Positions 56,036 to 64,000 of a DNA stretch of 64,000 bases are shown in pieces. A program made the position numbers and the translations under genes. How positions within the stretch are numbered: the first letter of the stretch is position 1; each line of letters starts with the position of its first letter. The notes beneath the pieces were generated by a model. That model saw only the letters and a program-made list of their open reading frames with translations. It was not told the origin of the DNA and searched no databases. The DNA lies in the NCBI RefSeq assembly GCF_014650595.1, contig NZ_BMVG01000012.1:62001-126000 (forward strand), given 5' to 3'. This DNA comes from Streptomyces alanosinicus. GTDB taxonomy: Bacteria > Actinomycetota > Actinomycetes > Streptomycetales > Streptomycetaceae.

Positions 56036-58843
56036 TCATCGGAACCGGGCGCGCAGCGTCGAGCACAGATACGCGCACAGCAGCGCCGACAGGGACAACA
56101 CCAGCGCGCCGCCCACGGGTTGGGCGAGCACCCGCACCATCCCGAGCAGGTAGCGCTCGCCTCCGAAGGGCCACTGCAGCAGAAGCACCTCCCGCATCCG
56201 CACCGGGAGTCCGACGGTCATGCGCAGAGCCGGTCCCTGCATCGCCTTGTGCACGACGGGGACGACGACAACGGGTACGGCGAGTACGGCGGCCAGGCCG
56301 CCCGCGGTGGACCGGAACACCCCGGCCGCCAGCACACCGGCCCAGGCGCAGCCGAGGACGAGTGCGAACCAACTCACGCTCAGCGAAAGCCAGTCGGCGG
56401 GAACTTGTGTCAGCTCCCGTCCGTAGACGACATAGAGCGCTTCGGCGTCGCAGCCCATGGTGAGGAAGGCCAGCAGCAGCGCGGTGGCTCCGGAGACGAG
56501 CAGTTTGGCGGTGAGCAGCCCGAGCCTGCGGGGCACGGTGCCGCGGTCCGCCGCGAGGGCGGGGTGGCGGAACTCGTCCCCGAAGGCCAGCGCGCCGAGC
56601 AGTCCCGCCGCGAGGGCGGCGGGCGGCAGCGGCAGCTCCCGCGGCCACGCGGCGAACAGCCGCTCCTGCGGGGTGTGACCGAGCCTGGCGAGCAGTACGG
56701 CGGTGAGCGCGGACACCACCAGTGCGGCACCGCAGGTGAGGAAGCCGACGCCGATTCCGGCGGCGCGCCGGATCTCGTAGCGCAGGGGGCGGAGGGGGCT
56801 GCGGGCGGGGCGGACGGAGATGGGAGGCGGGAGCGGGGACAGGGCATCGAGGGAGCGGACGCCTCCGGTCCGGGCGGCGCGGGCGTCCTGCCGCTGACGA
56901 CTGCCGTTCCTGGCACCGGGGAGACGGGTGCGCAGGTCGGAGCTGCCCGCGGCCGGGGTGTCCGTGTCGCCGGTCTGCGGCTCCGGGGCGGCCGGGACCG
57001 CGTCGTGTCCGGTGTTCACGGTGGCTGCTGCATTGACGGTCCGACCGCCGTCGGCGCCCGCGAGAGCCTCTGCGGGGACCGCTTCGGCGTCGCCGCCGGG
57101 CCCGTCCCCGCTTCCGGACCGACGGCCGCCGCACTCGGCTCCCGTGGGCCCGGCGCCGCGAACCAGGTCGACGCCTGTGCCGAGCGCGTCCTCGTGGCCG
57201 GGCTCGACGCCCTCGTGCGGCGCCGCCCCCTCCACTCCCGCGACCGTGTCGGCCCGCGACGCGTCCTCCGACGGTACGCGCGCGGCGGTCTCGGCGTACC
57301 CGTCCCCCTGCCGGGGGCCGGAGACCTCCGCGGGCGACGCCTTTGCGTCGTCGACGGCCGCCGTCCGCTCCCCCGTCGGGAGTTCCTCGCCCGTGGGTCC
57401 GTTGGACGCGGCCCGGCGTGGCGCCGAGATGTCCGCGGTGCCGCTCTCACGGTCCTCCGCCGAGAAGCCGAACGGGAGGGCTCGCCGTTCTCGCGCCTCT
57501 CGCGCCGAGGGAGCCGACGCTGTGCGGTCCGGCTCTCGCGACCGTCGGTCGGGCGCCGAGGCGGCATGCTCCGACTCGGGCGAGTCGCGGGCGGACGCGC
57601 GGACCTCCGTCCGCGACAAGCCGAGCGCCGAGCTGCCCGACGCCGACGCGGCCACATGGAGCCCGGAGGCCCCCGGCTCCACGGCGGGCAGGCCACGCAC
57701 GGCTGCCGCGCGCTCCGCCGGGGGCAGGCCGCCTACCGTCGCTTCCGGCTCCACCGCCGGCAGACTGGGCACGGTCGCCTCCGGCTCGCTCACGGGCAGG
57801 GCACGCACCACCGCCTCCGGCTCCACCGCCGGTACGTCGCCCACGGCCGTCTCCGGGGCCGCCGGTGACGAGCCGGGCACGGCACGGCCCCGATCCTTCG
57901 CCGGCTCGCTCCCCGCATCTGTGCTCGTCTCCCGCGACGCGACGTCATCGGGGCCGGCGTCGGCGCCGGGCCCCATGTCGCCGACCTCGTCCGCGAGTTG
58001 GTGGACGAGGATGCCGTGTCGGAACGCGGTCTCACCCACGTCGGCGGTCGTGGAGCCGTACACCGAGAGGCGGTTGCCGCCTTCCTGTACGACCTCGACG
58101 GAGCGGCGCGCGGTACGGGCCTCCTTGGCGAGCAGCGCCGCGAGGCGCGCCGCGTGCGGGCTGCGTACGGCCACCCGCGGGCGCAGCCGGGTACGGGCGA
58201 ACTCCCTTCCCTCCTGGTCGGCCACGAGTCTGCCGCCGTCGAGAGTGACGACCCGGTCGGCGGTGCGCGCGGCCTCCTTGGGGTCGGCGGTGCTGCAGAG
58301 CACCGTGCCGCCCTCGTCGGCGTGGGCCCGCAGCATGCCGTGGAGCCATTGCGCCTCGCGGGGGGAGAGACCGTCGGCGGGTTCGTCCAGGACGAGTGTG
58401 TGCGGGTCGGGCAGCAGGGCGCAGGCCAGGCCGAGTCTGCGGTCCATCCCGCGCGAGAGCGTGCCGAGGGGTTCCTCGCGAAGGCTGACGAGGCCGACCG
58501 CTTCGAGAACCTCGTCGGCCCGGCGCGCCGGAACTCCCGCGGCCGCGCACAACATACGCAGATGGCCACGGACCGAGCGGCCCGGATGCCCGGGTACGTC
58601 ACCGAGGAGTACGCCGACCTCTCGCGACGGATGGGCGATCCGGTGCAGGGGCCGCCCTCTGAAGTAGGTGATGCCGCGCCCCTGTTGAAGCTCGAGCATC
58701 AATCTGAGCGCCGTCGTCTTGCCCGCGCCGGCGCTTCCGAGGAGCACGGTGACATGTCCCGCGCACGCTTCGAACGAGACGTCGTCGACGGCGGGCGGGT
58801 GCGCCTTGCGGGAATTGCTGGTCAGTCCGAAGGCCTGGATCAC
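56036..58843 (-). CDS. ABC transporter ATPase-permease fusion with a long repetitive linker
   Basis: A 935-residue protein in one chain. Residues about 1-220 are an ABC ATPase (Walker A GSAGAGKTT; signature LSRGMDRRLGL; Walker B TLVLDEPADGL). A linker of about 390 residues, rich in Ala, Glu, Pro and Ser, carries imperfect repeats of AVEPEATVxxLP type (about 305-380). The C-terminal 280 residues hold about six membrane helices. Bacterial ABC-2 exporters usually split these parts into two genes. GTG 58843 starts VIQAFGL, the usual start in relatives. Substrate unknown. Confidence 0.85.
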   Translation of the reverse strand: MIQAFGLTSNSRKAHPPAVDDVSFEACAGHVTVLLGSAGAGKTTALRLMLELQQGRGITYFRGRPLHRIAHPSREVGVLLGDVPGHPGRSVRGHLRMLCAAAGVPARRADEVLEAVGLVSLREEPLGTLSRGMDRRLGLACALLPDPHTLVLDEPADGLSPREAQWLHGMLRAHADEGGTVLCSTADPKEAARTADRVVTLDGGRLVADQEGREFARTRLRPRVAVRSPHAARLAALLAKEARTARRSVEVVQEGGNRLSVYGSTTADVGETAFRHGILVHQLADEVGDMGPGADAGPDDVASRETSTDAGSEPAKDRGRAVPGSSPAAPETAVGDVPAVEPEAVVRALPVSEPEATVPSLPAVEPEATVGGLPPAERAAAVRGLPAVEPGASGLHVAASASGSSALGLSRTEVRASARDSPESEHAASAPDRRSREPDRTASAPSAREARERRALPFGFSAEDRESGTADISAPRRAASNGPTGEELPTGERTAAVDDAKASPAEVSGPRQGDGYAETAARVPSEDASRADTVAGVEGAAPHEGVEPGHEDALGTGVDLVRGAGPTGAECGGRRSGSGDGPGGDAEAVPAEALAGADGGRTVNAAATVNTGHDAVPAAPEPQTGDTDTPAAGSSDLRTRLPGARNGSRQRQDARAARTGGVRSLDALSPLPPPISVRPARSPLRPLRYEIRRAAGIGVGFLTCGAALVVSALTAVLLARLGHTPQERLFAAWPRELPLPPAALAAGLLGALAFGDEFRHPALAADRGTVPRRLGLLTAKLLVSGATALLLAFLTMGCDAEALYVVYGRELTQVPADWLSLSVSWFALVLGCAWAGVLAAGVFRSTAGGLAAVLAVPVVVVPVVHKAMQGPALRMTVGLPVRMREVLLLQWPFGGERYLLGMVRVLAQPVGGALVLSLSALLCAYLCSTLRARFR

Positions 58844-58925
58844 CTGCAGCAAGATAGCGCGCAATGTCCAGTTTTTCTGGTATATCCCGATCTACTGCCG
58901 TGTGGGGTGCGGTCCGTGCGCCGTC

Positions 58926-59684
58926 TCAGACCTCCGGGCGCAGCATCGGGGGGTTGAGCAGAGTGGCGCCTCCGGCCCGGAAGAGCTGTGCCGGCCGGCC
59001 ACCCTGACGCGTGGTCGTCCCGCCCGTGGGGACGAGGAATCCGGGGGTCCCGGTGACCTTGCGATGGAAGTTCCGCGGGTCGAGCGCCACCCCCCACACC
59101 GCCTCGTAGACCCTGCGCAGCTCGCCGACGGTGAACTCGCTCGGGCAGAACGCGGTGGCCAGCGACGAGTACTCGATCTTGGACCGAGCCCGCTCCACGC
59201 CGTCGGAGAGGATCTGGGCATGGTCGAAGGCGAGTGGCGCCACCGGCTCGCCGTCACGGCCGTAACCGCCTTGCTGGAGCAGCTCCTCGACCGGCGCCCA
59301 GCGTGCGTTGCTGGCGTCGCCGCCCGCGCGCGGGGCAGGCAGGTCGGGCGCGAGCGCGAGGTGTGCGACGCTCACCACACGCATCCGCGGATCCCGCTTG
59401 GGGTCCCCGTACGTGGCGAGCTGTTCGAGGTGGGCTCCGTTGTCCTGGGCCGGGACCGAGGGGTCGTGCGCGCACAGCCCGGTCTCCTCGACGAGCTCAC
59501 GCGCCGCCGCCTGGGAGAGATCCTCGTCAGCCCGCACAAACCCGCCGGGCAGCGCCCAGCGTCCCTGGAACGGGGGTTCGCCCCTGCGGATCGCCAACGC
59601 ACACAGGGCATGGCGGCGCACGGTCAGCACGACCAGGTCCACGGTGACGGCGAAGGGCGGAAAGGCTGACGGGTCGTAGGGCAT
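58926..59684 (-). CDS. NUDIX hydrolase/NrtR-like protein with C-terminal wHTH
   Basis: A 252-residue protein. Residues about 1-150 are a NUDIX domain whose box (about 46-69, starting GGFVRADEDLS) retains the REL...EE core. The C-terminal 90 residues (SEFTVGELRRVYEAVWG and the following NFHRKVTGTPGFLVPTG) form the winged helix of NrtR-type regulators. NrtR binds ADP-ribose and represses NAD genes. The Nudix catalytic glutamates are present, so it may also hydrolyse its ligand. ATG 59684 chosen; no strong ribosome site. Confidence 0.82.
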   Translation of the reverse strand: MPYDPSAFPPFAVTVDLVVLTVRRHALCALAIRRGEPPFQGRWALPGGFVRADEDLSQAAARELVEETGLCAHDPSVPAQDNGAHLEQLATYGDPKRDPRMRVVSVAHLALAPDLPAPRAGGDASNARWAPVEELLQQGGYGRDGEPVAPLAFDHAQILSDGVERARSKIEYSSLATAFCPSEFTVGELRRVYEAVWGVALDPRNFHRKVTGTPGFLVPTGGTTTRQGGRPAQLFRAGGATLLNPPMLRPEV

Positions 59685-59812
59685 GCGGCGATCATAGTCG
59701 TCTTCCTGACGATAAACACTCCCTCCATCGGGCCCGTCGGTGGCGGCTCCACTTCGTTCGGATATGGGGAGCAGGACCGGCTCCTGTTCTTCGTCCGGTG
59801 CGTCGTACGAGG

Positions 59813-62005
59813 TCAGACTCCCAGTTGCAGGCCGTCCGCCGCCTCCTCGACCATGGCGAGGCCCAGCCGGCTGACGCGCACGGAGAACGGGGCCCCGGCG
59901 ACGCGCAGCCCGGTCAGACCGATTTCGCCGATCGGCGCGCTGCGCAGGGGGCACAGCGTGACCGTACCGGCGGGGGTGTCGGGGCGGATGCCCGCGAGCG
60001 CGGTGAGCATCGTGATCGCGGAGGCCGCCGCGGTGGCCGCCGGCCGGCAGGCCGCGGGGTGCGGGAGGGGAGCGCTCCCGCTGAAGCGCTGTTCGCCGGC
60101 GAACATGTCGGGCAGCCGGTGCCCGAAGTGCTCGGCCGCGTCCAGCAGTCCCTTCAGCAGACCGCTCGCCTCCTTCTCGTAGCCGGCGGCGGCCAGTCCG
60201 GCGACGGCGAGAGCGGTGTCATGGACCCGGACGGCTCCGGTCCGGTGGCCGAACGGGTTGTGTCCCGCCTCCTTGGCGCCGAGCGCTCTCAGTCCCCATC
60301 CCGCGTCCATGGCGGGGGTGCCGAGCAGCCTGGCGAGCTGTTCGGTCTGGATTGGATCGAGAAGGCCAGGGGCGAGCCGCCCGGAGCCGAGCAGGCCGGT
60401 GTCGAGGAGGTGAACGGCGGTGGAGCCCAGGTGCGGCACGGGTCGGCCGTCCGGTGCCAGGGCCGCGGCCGGGCGCCCGCCGCCGCGGTCCTCGACCCAG
60501 AAGTCGGCTCGGAAGGCGGTCTGCAAGGCCTGGGCCCACTGGCGTAGCTCGATGGCGCCGGGCCGGTCGAAGGCGTCGAGGAGATCGGCGCCGAGCAGGG
60601 CCGCCCGACAGGCGTGGGCCTGTGTGTCACAGCGGGCCGGGCCCCCGGGCTGGGGATCGGGGAGGTAGGGGCCGTCACCGGCGGTGGTCCGCAGCCAGGT
60701 CAGGCAGCGTTCCGCCGCGGGCAGCAGCTCTCGCGCCTCCTGCTCGGGAAGTCCCCAGCGGCGGGCCTCGGCGAGCAGGACGGGGAAGAGCAGGGTGGCC
60801 TCCGTGCCCGTGCAGCCGGGCGGGAGATGCGGGCCGGCGTCGCGTCGTGGCCCGGGGATCAGTCCGGACCGTGGGCTCCGGTCCGTGAGCTGGGTGCGGG
60901 CCAGGGCGCGCAGGGTGCCCGCGGCCAGCCGGGTGCCGAGCGGCAGCGCCATCCGGGCGGCGGCGAGGGCCTCGGCGGGGGCCAGTCCGCAGCGCCAGGG
61001 CGCACCCGCGGCGAGGTGGATGTCGGCAGGGTGGGCCGGGTCACGCAGGAGCAGAGCCTGCAGGTCGGCGACCGCCGTCTCCAGCAGCGGGGTCACCCGG
61101 GGGTCGTCACCCGTCGCCCGGGCCGGGGCGAGCGGGCCGGCGGTGGCATGTCCCGCTGGGCGCAGCGGCCCCGCACCATCGAGCCGCACCCGGAGTTCGA
61201 CGGCTGCCGTGCCGCCCGGCGCCAGCTCCACCTCCCACCGGAGCAGTCCGGCCGACGCGAGCGCGTCGGCGGGTGGCGGGTCGGCGATGACGGAGGCGGC
61301 GGCACCGGCCGTGGCCCAGCGCAGGCCCGAGTCGTGCACGGTGGCGGCGAGTTCGGGGCCTGCCTTGCCGGAGGCGATGGCGGCGAGTTCGGCGAGGTCC
61401 GTGCCGAGGGCCACCTCCACGGGCAGCCTCAGCGGTCGCAGGGCGGCGTTGCGCAGGGTGATCCGCTCGGTTCCGTCGGCACGCCGGGTCCGCTCGACCA
61501 CGACGTCCGGATCGGGTCCCGCCGACGGGGACAGACGCAGGGTCCCCACGAAACGGGCGCTGTCGGCACCGGTCATCCTGGCCTGCACGGCCAGCGGTTC
61601 ACGGCCGCCCACGCGGACCTGGCACCGCGAGAGCAGGCGCCTGCCCCCGCGGTAGAAGCCGTCCAGACCTCGGCCGGTCAACTGTCCCTCACCGGAGATC
61701 GCAAGGCCTGGCAGGGCGACACAGACGAGGGCGGCGTGTGTGGGCGGCAGCTCGGGCGCCGGACGGCTGCCCTCCGGCGCGCGTGCCGGCGGGGCAGCGG
61801 TGGGCCGGCGGCCGCGGCCCGGTGTCAGCGCCGAGGGCCTGCCGCGGCCTGCCGCCGGGTTCAGGCCCAGGGCCTTGGACGACTGCGGAGCGGCGATGGT
61901 CTTCCGTGTGGTGGTGACGACACCGTCCGGCGGGTACCACTCGCGTCTGTCCCAGGGCGGACGTTCGCCGTCGGCGGCTGAGGACGCGGTCGGCTGCTGT
62001 TGCAT
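59813..62005 (-). CDS. Glycogen debranching enzyme-like protein (GDE_N plus six-hairpin glycosidase fold)
   Basis: A 730-residue protein. After about 90 disordered residues comes a beta-sandwich (about 95-320, with LTGRGLDGFYRGGRRLLSR and FVGTLRLSPS) typical of the N-terminal glycogen-debranching domain. The rest is a helical amylo-alpha-1,6-glucosidase-like domain with GLIPGPRRDAG, GWGLRALGAKEAGHNPFGHR and VRVHDTALAVAGLA. Whether catalytic acids are complete is unclear. ATG 62005 follows GGAGGAAG. Role in glycogen or trehalose turnover is inferred. Confidence 0.85.
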   Translation of the reverse strand: MQQQPTASSAADGERPPWDRREWYPPDGVVTTTRKTIAAPQSSKALGLNPAAGRGRPSALTPGRGRRPTAAPPARAPEGSRPAPELPPTHAALVCVALPGLAISGEGQLTGRGLDGFYRGGRRLLSRCQVRVGGREPLAVQARMTGADSARFVGTLRLSPSAGPDPDVVVERTRRADGTERITLRNAALRPLRLPVEVALGTDLAELAAIASGKAGPELAATVHDSGLRWATAGAAASVIADPPPADALASAGLLRWEVELAPGGTAAVELRVRLDGAGPLRPAGHATAGPLAPARATGDDPRVTPLLETAVADLQALLLRDPAHPADIHLAAGAPWRCGLAPAEALAAARMALPLGTRLAAGTLRALARTQLTDRSPRSGLIPGPRRDAGPHLPPGCTGTEATLLFPVLLAEARRWGLPEQEARELLPAAERCLTWLRTTAGDGPYLPDPQPGGPARCDTQAHACRAALLGADLLDAFDRPGAIELRQWAQALQTAFRADFWVEDRGGGRPAAALAPDGRPVPHLGSTAVHLLDTGLLGSGRLAPGLLDPIQTEQLARLLGTPAMDAGWGLRALGAKEAGHNPFGHRTGAVRVHDTALAVAGLAAAGYEKEASGLLKGLLDAAEHFGHRLPDMFAGEQRFSGSAPLPHPAACRPAATAAASAITMLTALAGIRPDTPAGTVTLCPLRSAPIGEIGLTGLRVAGAPFSVRVSRLGLAMVEEAADGLQLGV

Positions 62006-62292
62006 GGGGTGGCTTCCTCCGCGCTGGATGCGCCTCGGACGTGCCGGGCGACCGGTGGGGCGCCCGGGCGGACAAGGGTCGTACGGCGGCAGGACCCGGC
62101 CAGGCGTTCCGCCACTCAGGTGAACGGAGCGGGACTCGTCGGGGTCACGGCCCGCCTCGGGGAAGCCCGTCGAACGGCGACGGGACGAGTCTGCGCCGTA
62201 GCCGCCCGGGCCGTCGGCGCGCCGGTGCCACCAGCGGACGCGCGGCGGACCGAGATGTCGGCGGCCGGCGCTCGGACTGCCCGGGGCGGTGT

Positions 62293-63918
62293 TCACCTGT
62301 CCGCCTCTGGCTCGTGGTCGTCGCGCCCGGGCTGAGCCGCACCGGTCGTGGTGTCGTGCATCTCAGCCGCGCGCGTGGGCATGCCGCCCGGACCGCGGTT
62401 GCCGGAGCGCGAGAGGGCGGCTGTCGACGAGCCGGGGCGGGAGCCGGCCGGCCTGAGCCGGTCGGCCGTGGTCCGAGCCGCGCGAGGCGCACCGCCGCCA
62501 CTCGCCGGCCGCGTTCGCCGCCGTCGGCGAGTGCCCGTTCCCCGGCGCGCTTCGGCGCCCTGGGAGTCTGTCCGATCAGCCGCTCCCGGCGCCGGCGCAT
62601 CTGCTGTTGCCGACCGGTCGGCTCCGGCCGTCGTCTCCTCCGCGTGCCGCTGAGCGCCGGTCTCCCCCGGCGCGCAGCCCGAACCTCCCACGCGGTCCCT
62701 TCGGTCCGCACGCCCCGAACGCTGCGTGCGGTCCACACAGTCCGCGCGGTTCGCCCGCAGACAGCGGCGGATCGCTTCCGGGTCGAGGCCGTCGTTGCAG
62801 GCCTGGTGCAGCAGCCGGGCGAAGAGGTAGTCGGGATCCGCGCCCAGGGCCATGGCCAGCGCCTCACGGGCCTCCAGTTCGTCACCCGTCGACCACGCGA
62901 CCCAGCCGACCAGGGTCAGCGGAGCCGCCGCGTGTTCGCCGTAGGGGCCGACACAGCGGCGGGCCAGGGCGCGCCAGAGCCGGAGGGCCGGGCCGGCCTC
63001 GTCGCCCTCCATCCAGGCGGCCGCCCGGTCGCGGGTCGTGCGGTCCTGGAGTCCGAGGATCAGCGCTGCCGCCTCGTCGTGGGCGAGCAGGCCGTCGTCG
63101 CGCAGGTCCGCCGGATGCGTGCCCGTCACCGGCACCGCGGCGGCGAAGCGGCGGATGATCCGCTCGGCGAGGGCCAGGGTCTCCTGTGCCACTTCCGTGC
63201 GGGACGCCGCGTCGAGCATGCGGGCCACCAGGGTCATACCGGCCGTGTCCAGGGCGGTCTCCTGCTTCAGGGCCGCGGTCGTCTCCCAGGGCTGCATCCT
63301 GGCGCGCAACTCCCTGAGTGTGCCGCGCACTTGGATGCCCGCGTAGGTGGCCGCGGCGGCCAGCACGGACGTGCCGGGCAGGCCCATCGGAGTGCCGTCA
63401 TCGGGACAGCAGCCCTCCGTCGGGCAGCAGTACGACCAGAAGCGGCCGTCGGAGATGCACAGTGCCTCGATGACCGGCACATCGAGGTCGCCGCACTGGG
63501 TGCGCAGCAGATGGGCCAGGCGCGCAAGCCGACGTTTGACGTCGCGGCCGGACTCGCCCGGCGAGGGTTCCTGGCAGACGTACGCCACCATCTGCTCGGG
63601 CTTGGCGCCGCGCCGTCGGCTGCCGGTCACCAGGCCGTGGGCCAGCTGATGTGCGGCCGCCTCCCAGTCCTCCTCGTGCGCGGGGATGCCGAGCCGGGCC
63701 CGGCCGCCGAACCTGCCGCTGCTCTCGCGGTCGTGCAGGGCCACCAGCACCATGCTGTCCTCCGGGCGGTAGCCGAGGAGGTAGGGCAGGGCGTCGGCCA
63801 GTTCGGCGGGGGTGCGCAGCGTGATCTGGGTGTCGTGCGTGGGCGATCCGGGGCGCCGCTCCGGTGCCGGGATGTCGCCGTTCTCGATCGGTCCGGTGGT
63901 TTCGCTGTGATTCGTCAT
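62293..63918 (-). CDS. DUF4192 protein with a disordered basic tail
   Basis: A 541-residue actinobacterial protein. The DUF4192 domain (about residues 30-390) shows the start ITLRTPAELADALPYLLGY and the conserved RFWSYCCPTEGCCPDDGTPM cysteine cluster. The C-terminal 150 residues are Arg/Gly/Ala/Thr-rich and probably disordered. Function unknown. No ribosome site stands out before ATG 63918. The 288-bp gap to the next gene shows nothing clear. Confidence 0.85.
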   Translation of the reverse strand: MTNHSETTGPIENGDIPAPERRPGSPTHDTQITLRTPAELADALPYLLGYRPEDSMVLVALHDRESSGRFGGRARLGIPAHEEDWEAAAHQLAHGLVTGSRRRGAKPEQMVAYVCQEPSPGESGRDVKRRLARLAHLLRTQCGDLDVPVIEALCISDGRFWSYCCPTEGCCPDDGTPMGLPGTSVLAAAATYAGIQVRGTLRELRARMQPWETTAALKQETALDTAGMTLVARMLDAASRTEVAQETLALAERIIRRFAAAVPVTGTHPADLRDDGLLAHDEAAALILGLQDRTTRDRAAAWMEGDEAGPALRLWRALARRCVGPYGEHAAAPLTLVGWVAWSTGDELEAREALAMALGADPDYLFARLLHQACNDGLDPEAIRRCLRANRADCVDRTQRSGRADRRDRVGGSGCAPGETGAQRHAEETTAGADRSATADAPAPGAADRTDSQGAEARRGTGTRRRRRTRPASGGGAPRAARTTADRLRPAGSRPGSSTAALSRSGNRGPGGMPTRAAEMHDTTTGAAQPGRDDHEPEADR

Positions 63919-64000
63919 GCGCCGACGATCTCGCGGACCGCGTCCCTCCGCTTGAGCCTGTGGACAAGTCGAATCAGGGACACGACAAGCCCGTTCCTGG

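Overview
The window is high-GC actinobacterial DNA and almost certainly a Streptomyces chromosome. The evidence is strong third-position GC bias, GTG/TTG starts with GGAGG-type ribosome sites, a HrdB-type principal sigma factor with a long Lys/Ala/Thr-rich N-terminus, a DasR-type site before ptsH, and a divergent citrate synthase pair next to topoisomerase IV genes. From memory (not searched), the gene order from about 24.8 kb to 54.5 kb resembles the S. coelicolor region between hrdB (SCO5820) and ptsH (SCO5841).

Region 1-2.3 kb holds the start of a rhodanese gene, a VOC protein gene and two gene relics: a frameshifted IS1182-like transposase and the frameshifted tail of a cytosine deaminase. 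Region 2.3-15.4 kb is the most unusual part and looks like an uncharacterised small-molecule gene cluster without PKS or NRPS genes. A minus-strand operon (about 11.9 to 4.6 kb) encodes, in order, a thymidylate-synthase-fold enzyme, a B12-type radical SAM enzyme, a methyltransferase, a HAD phosphatase, a P-loop kinase-like protein and two acyl/aminoacyl-transferase-like proteins. The thymidylate-synthase-like enzyme has the Asn-to-Asp change typical of cytosine-nucleotide enzymes. Beside the operon are a divergent MFS exporter and a PhyH-type 2-oxoglutarate dioxygenase. On its other side, divergently transcribed, is a complete ECF transporter (S, T, A1, A2). The inferred theme is a C5-modified cytosine nucleoside product decorated without NRPSs.

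Region 15.6-18.6 kb encodes methionine salvage (mtnA, then convergent mtnDCB), separated by a 46-bp perfect palindrome. Regions 19-36.6 kb carry core genes: thymidine kinase, a phosphodiesterase/DUF5998 pair, a GNAT/acyl-CoA synthetase fusion, HPr, a GntR regulator flanked by repeated palindromes, an M23 peptidase behind a c-di-AMP riboswitch, an active/inactive M16 peptidase pair, topoisomerase IV A, a CobW GTPase, a citrate synthase, and a divergent citrate synthase-like protein with an N-terminal HTH.

Region 36.6-48.5 kb is a transport and signalling block. It has a sucrase/ferredoxin-like protein gene whose start abuts an iron box, and a CitA/DpiB-like sensor kinase and regulator behind 24-bp repeats. 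It continues with an ABC importer, a second paralogous response regulator, a sodium/solute symporter with its DUF485 partner, and a NarL-type two-component pair. Region 49-64 kb holds topoisomerase IV B, a small zinc-ribbon protein, a trypsin-like protease, hrdB, a FadR-type regulator, a giant ABC ATPase-permease fusion with a repetitive disordered linker, a NUDIX/NrtR-like protein, a glycogen-debranching-like protein and a DUF4192 protein. I saw no rRNA or tRNA genes and no CRISPR array.
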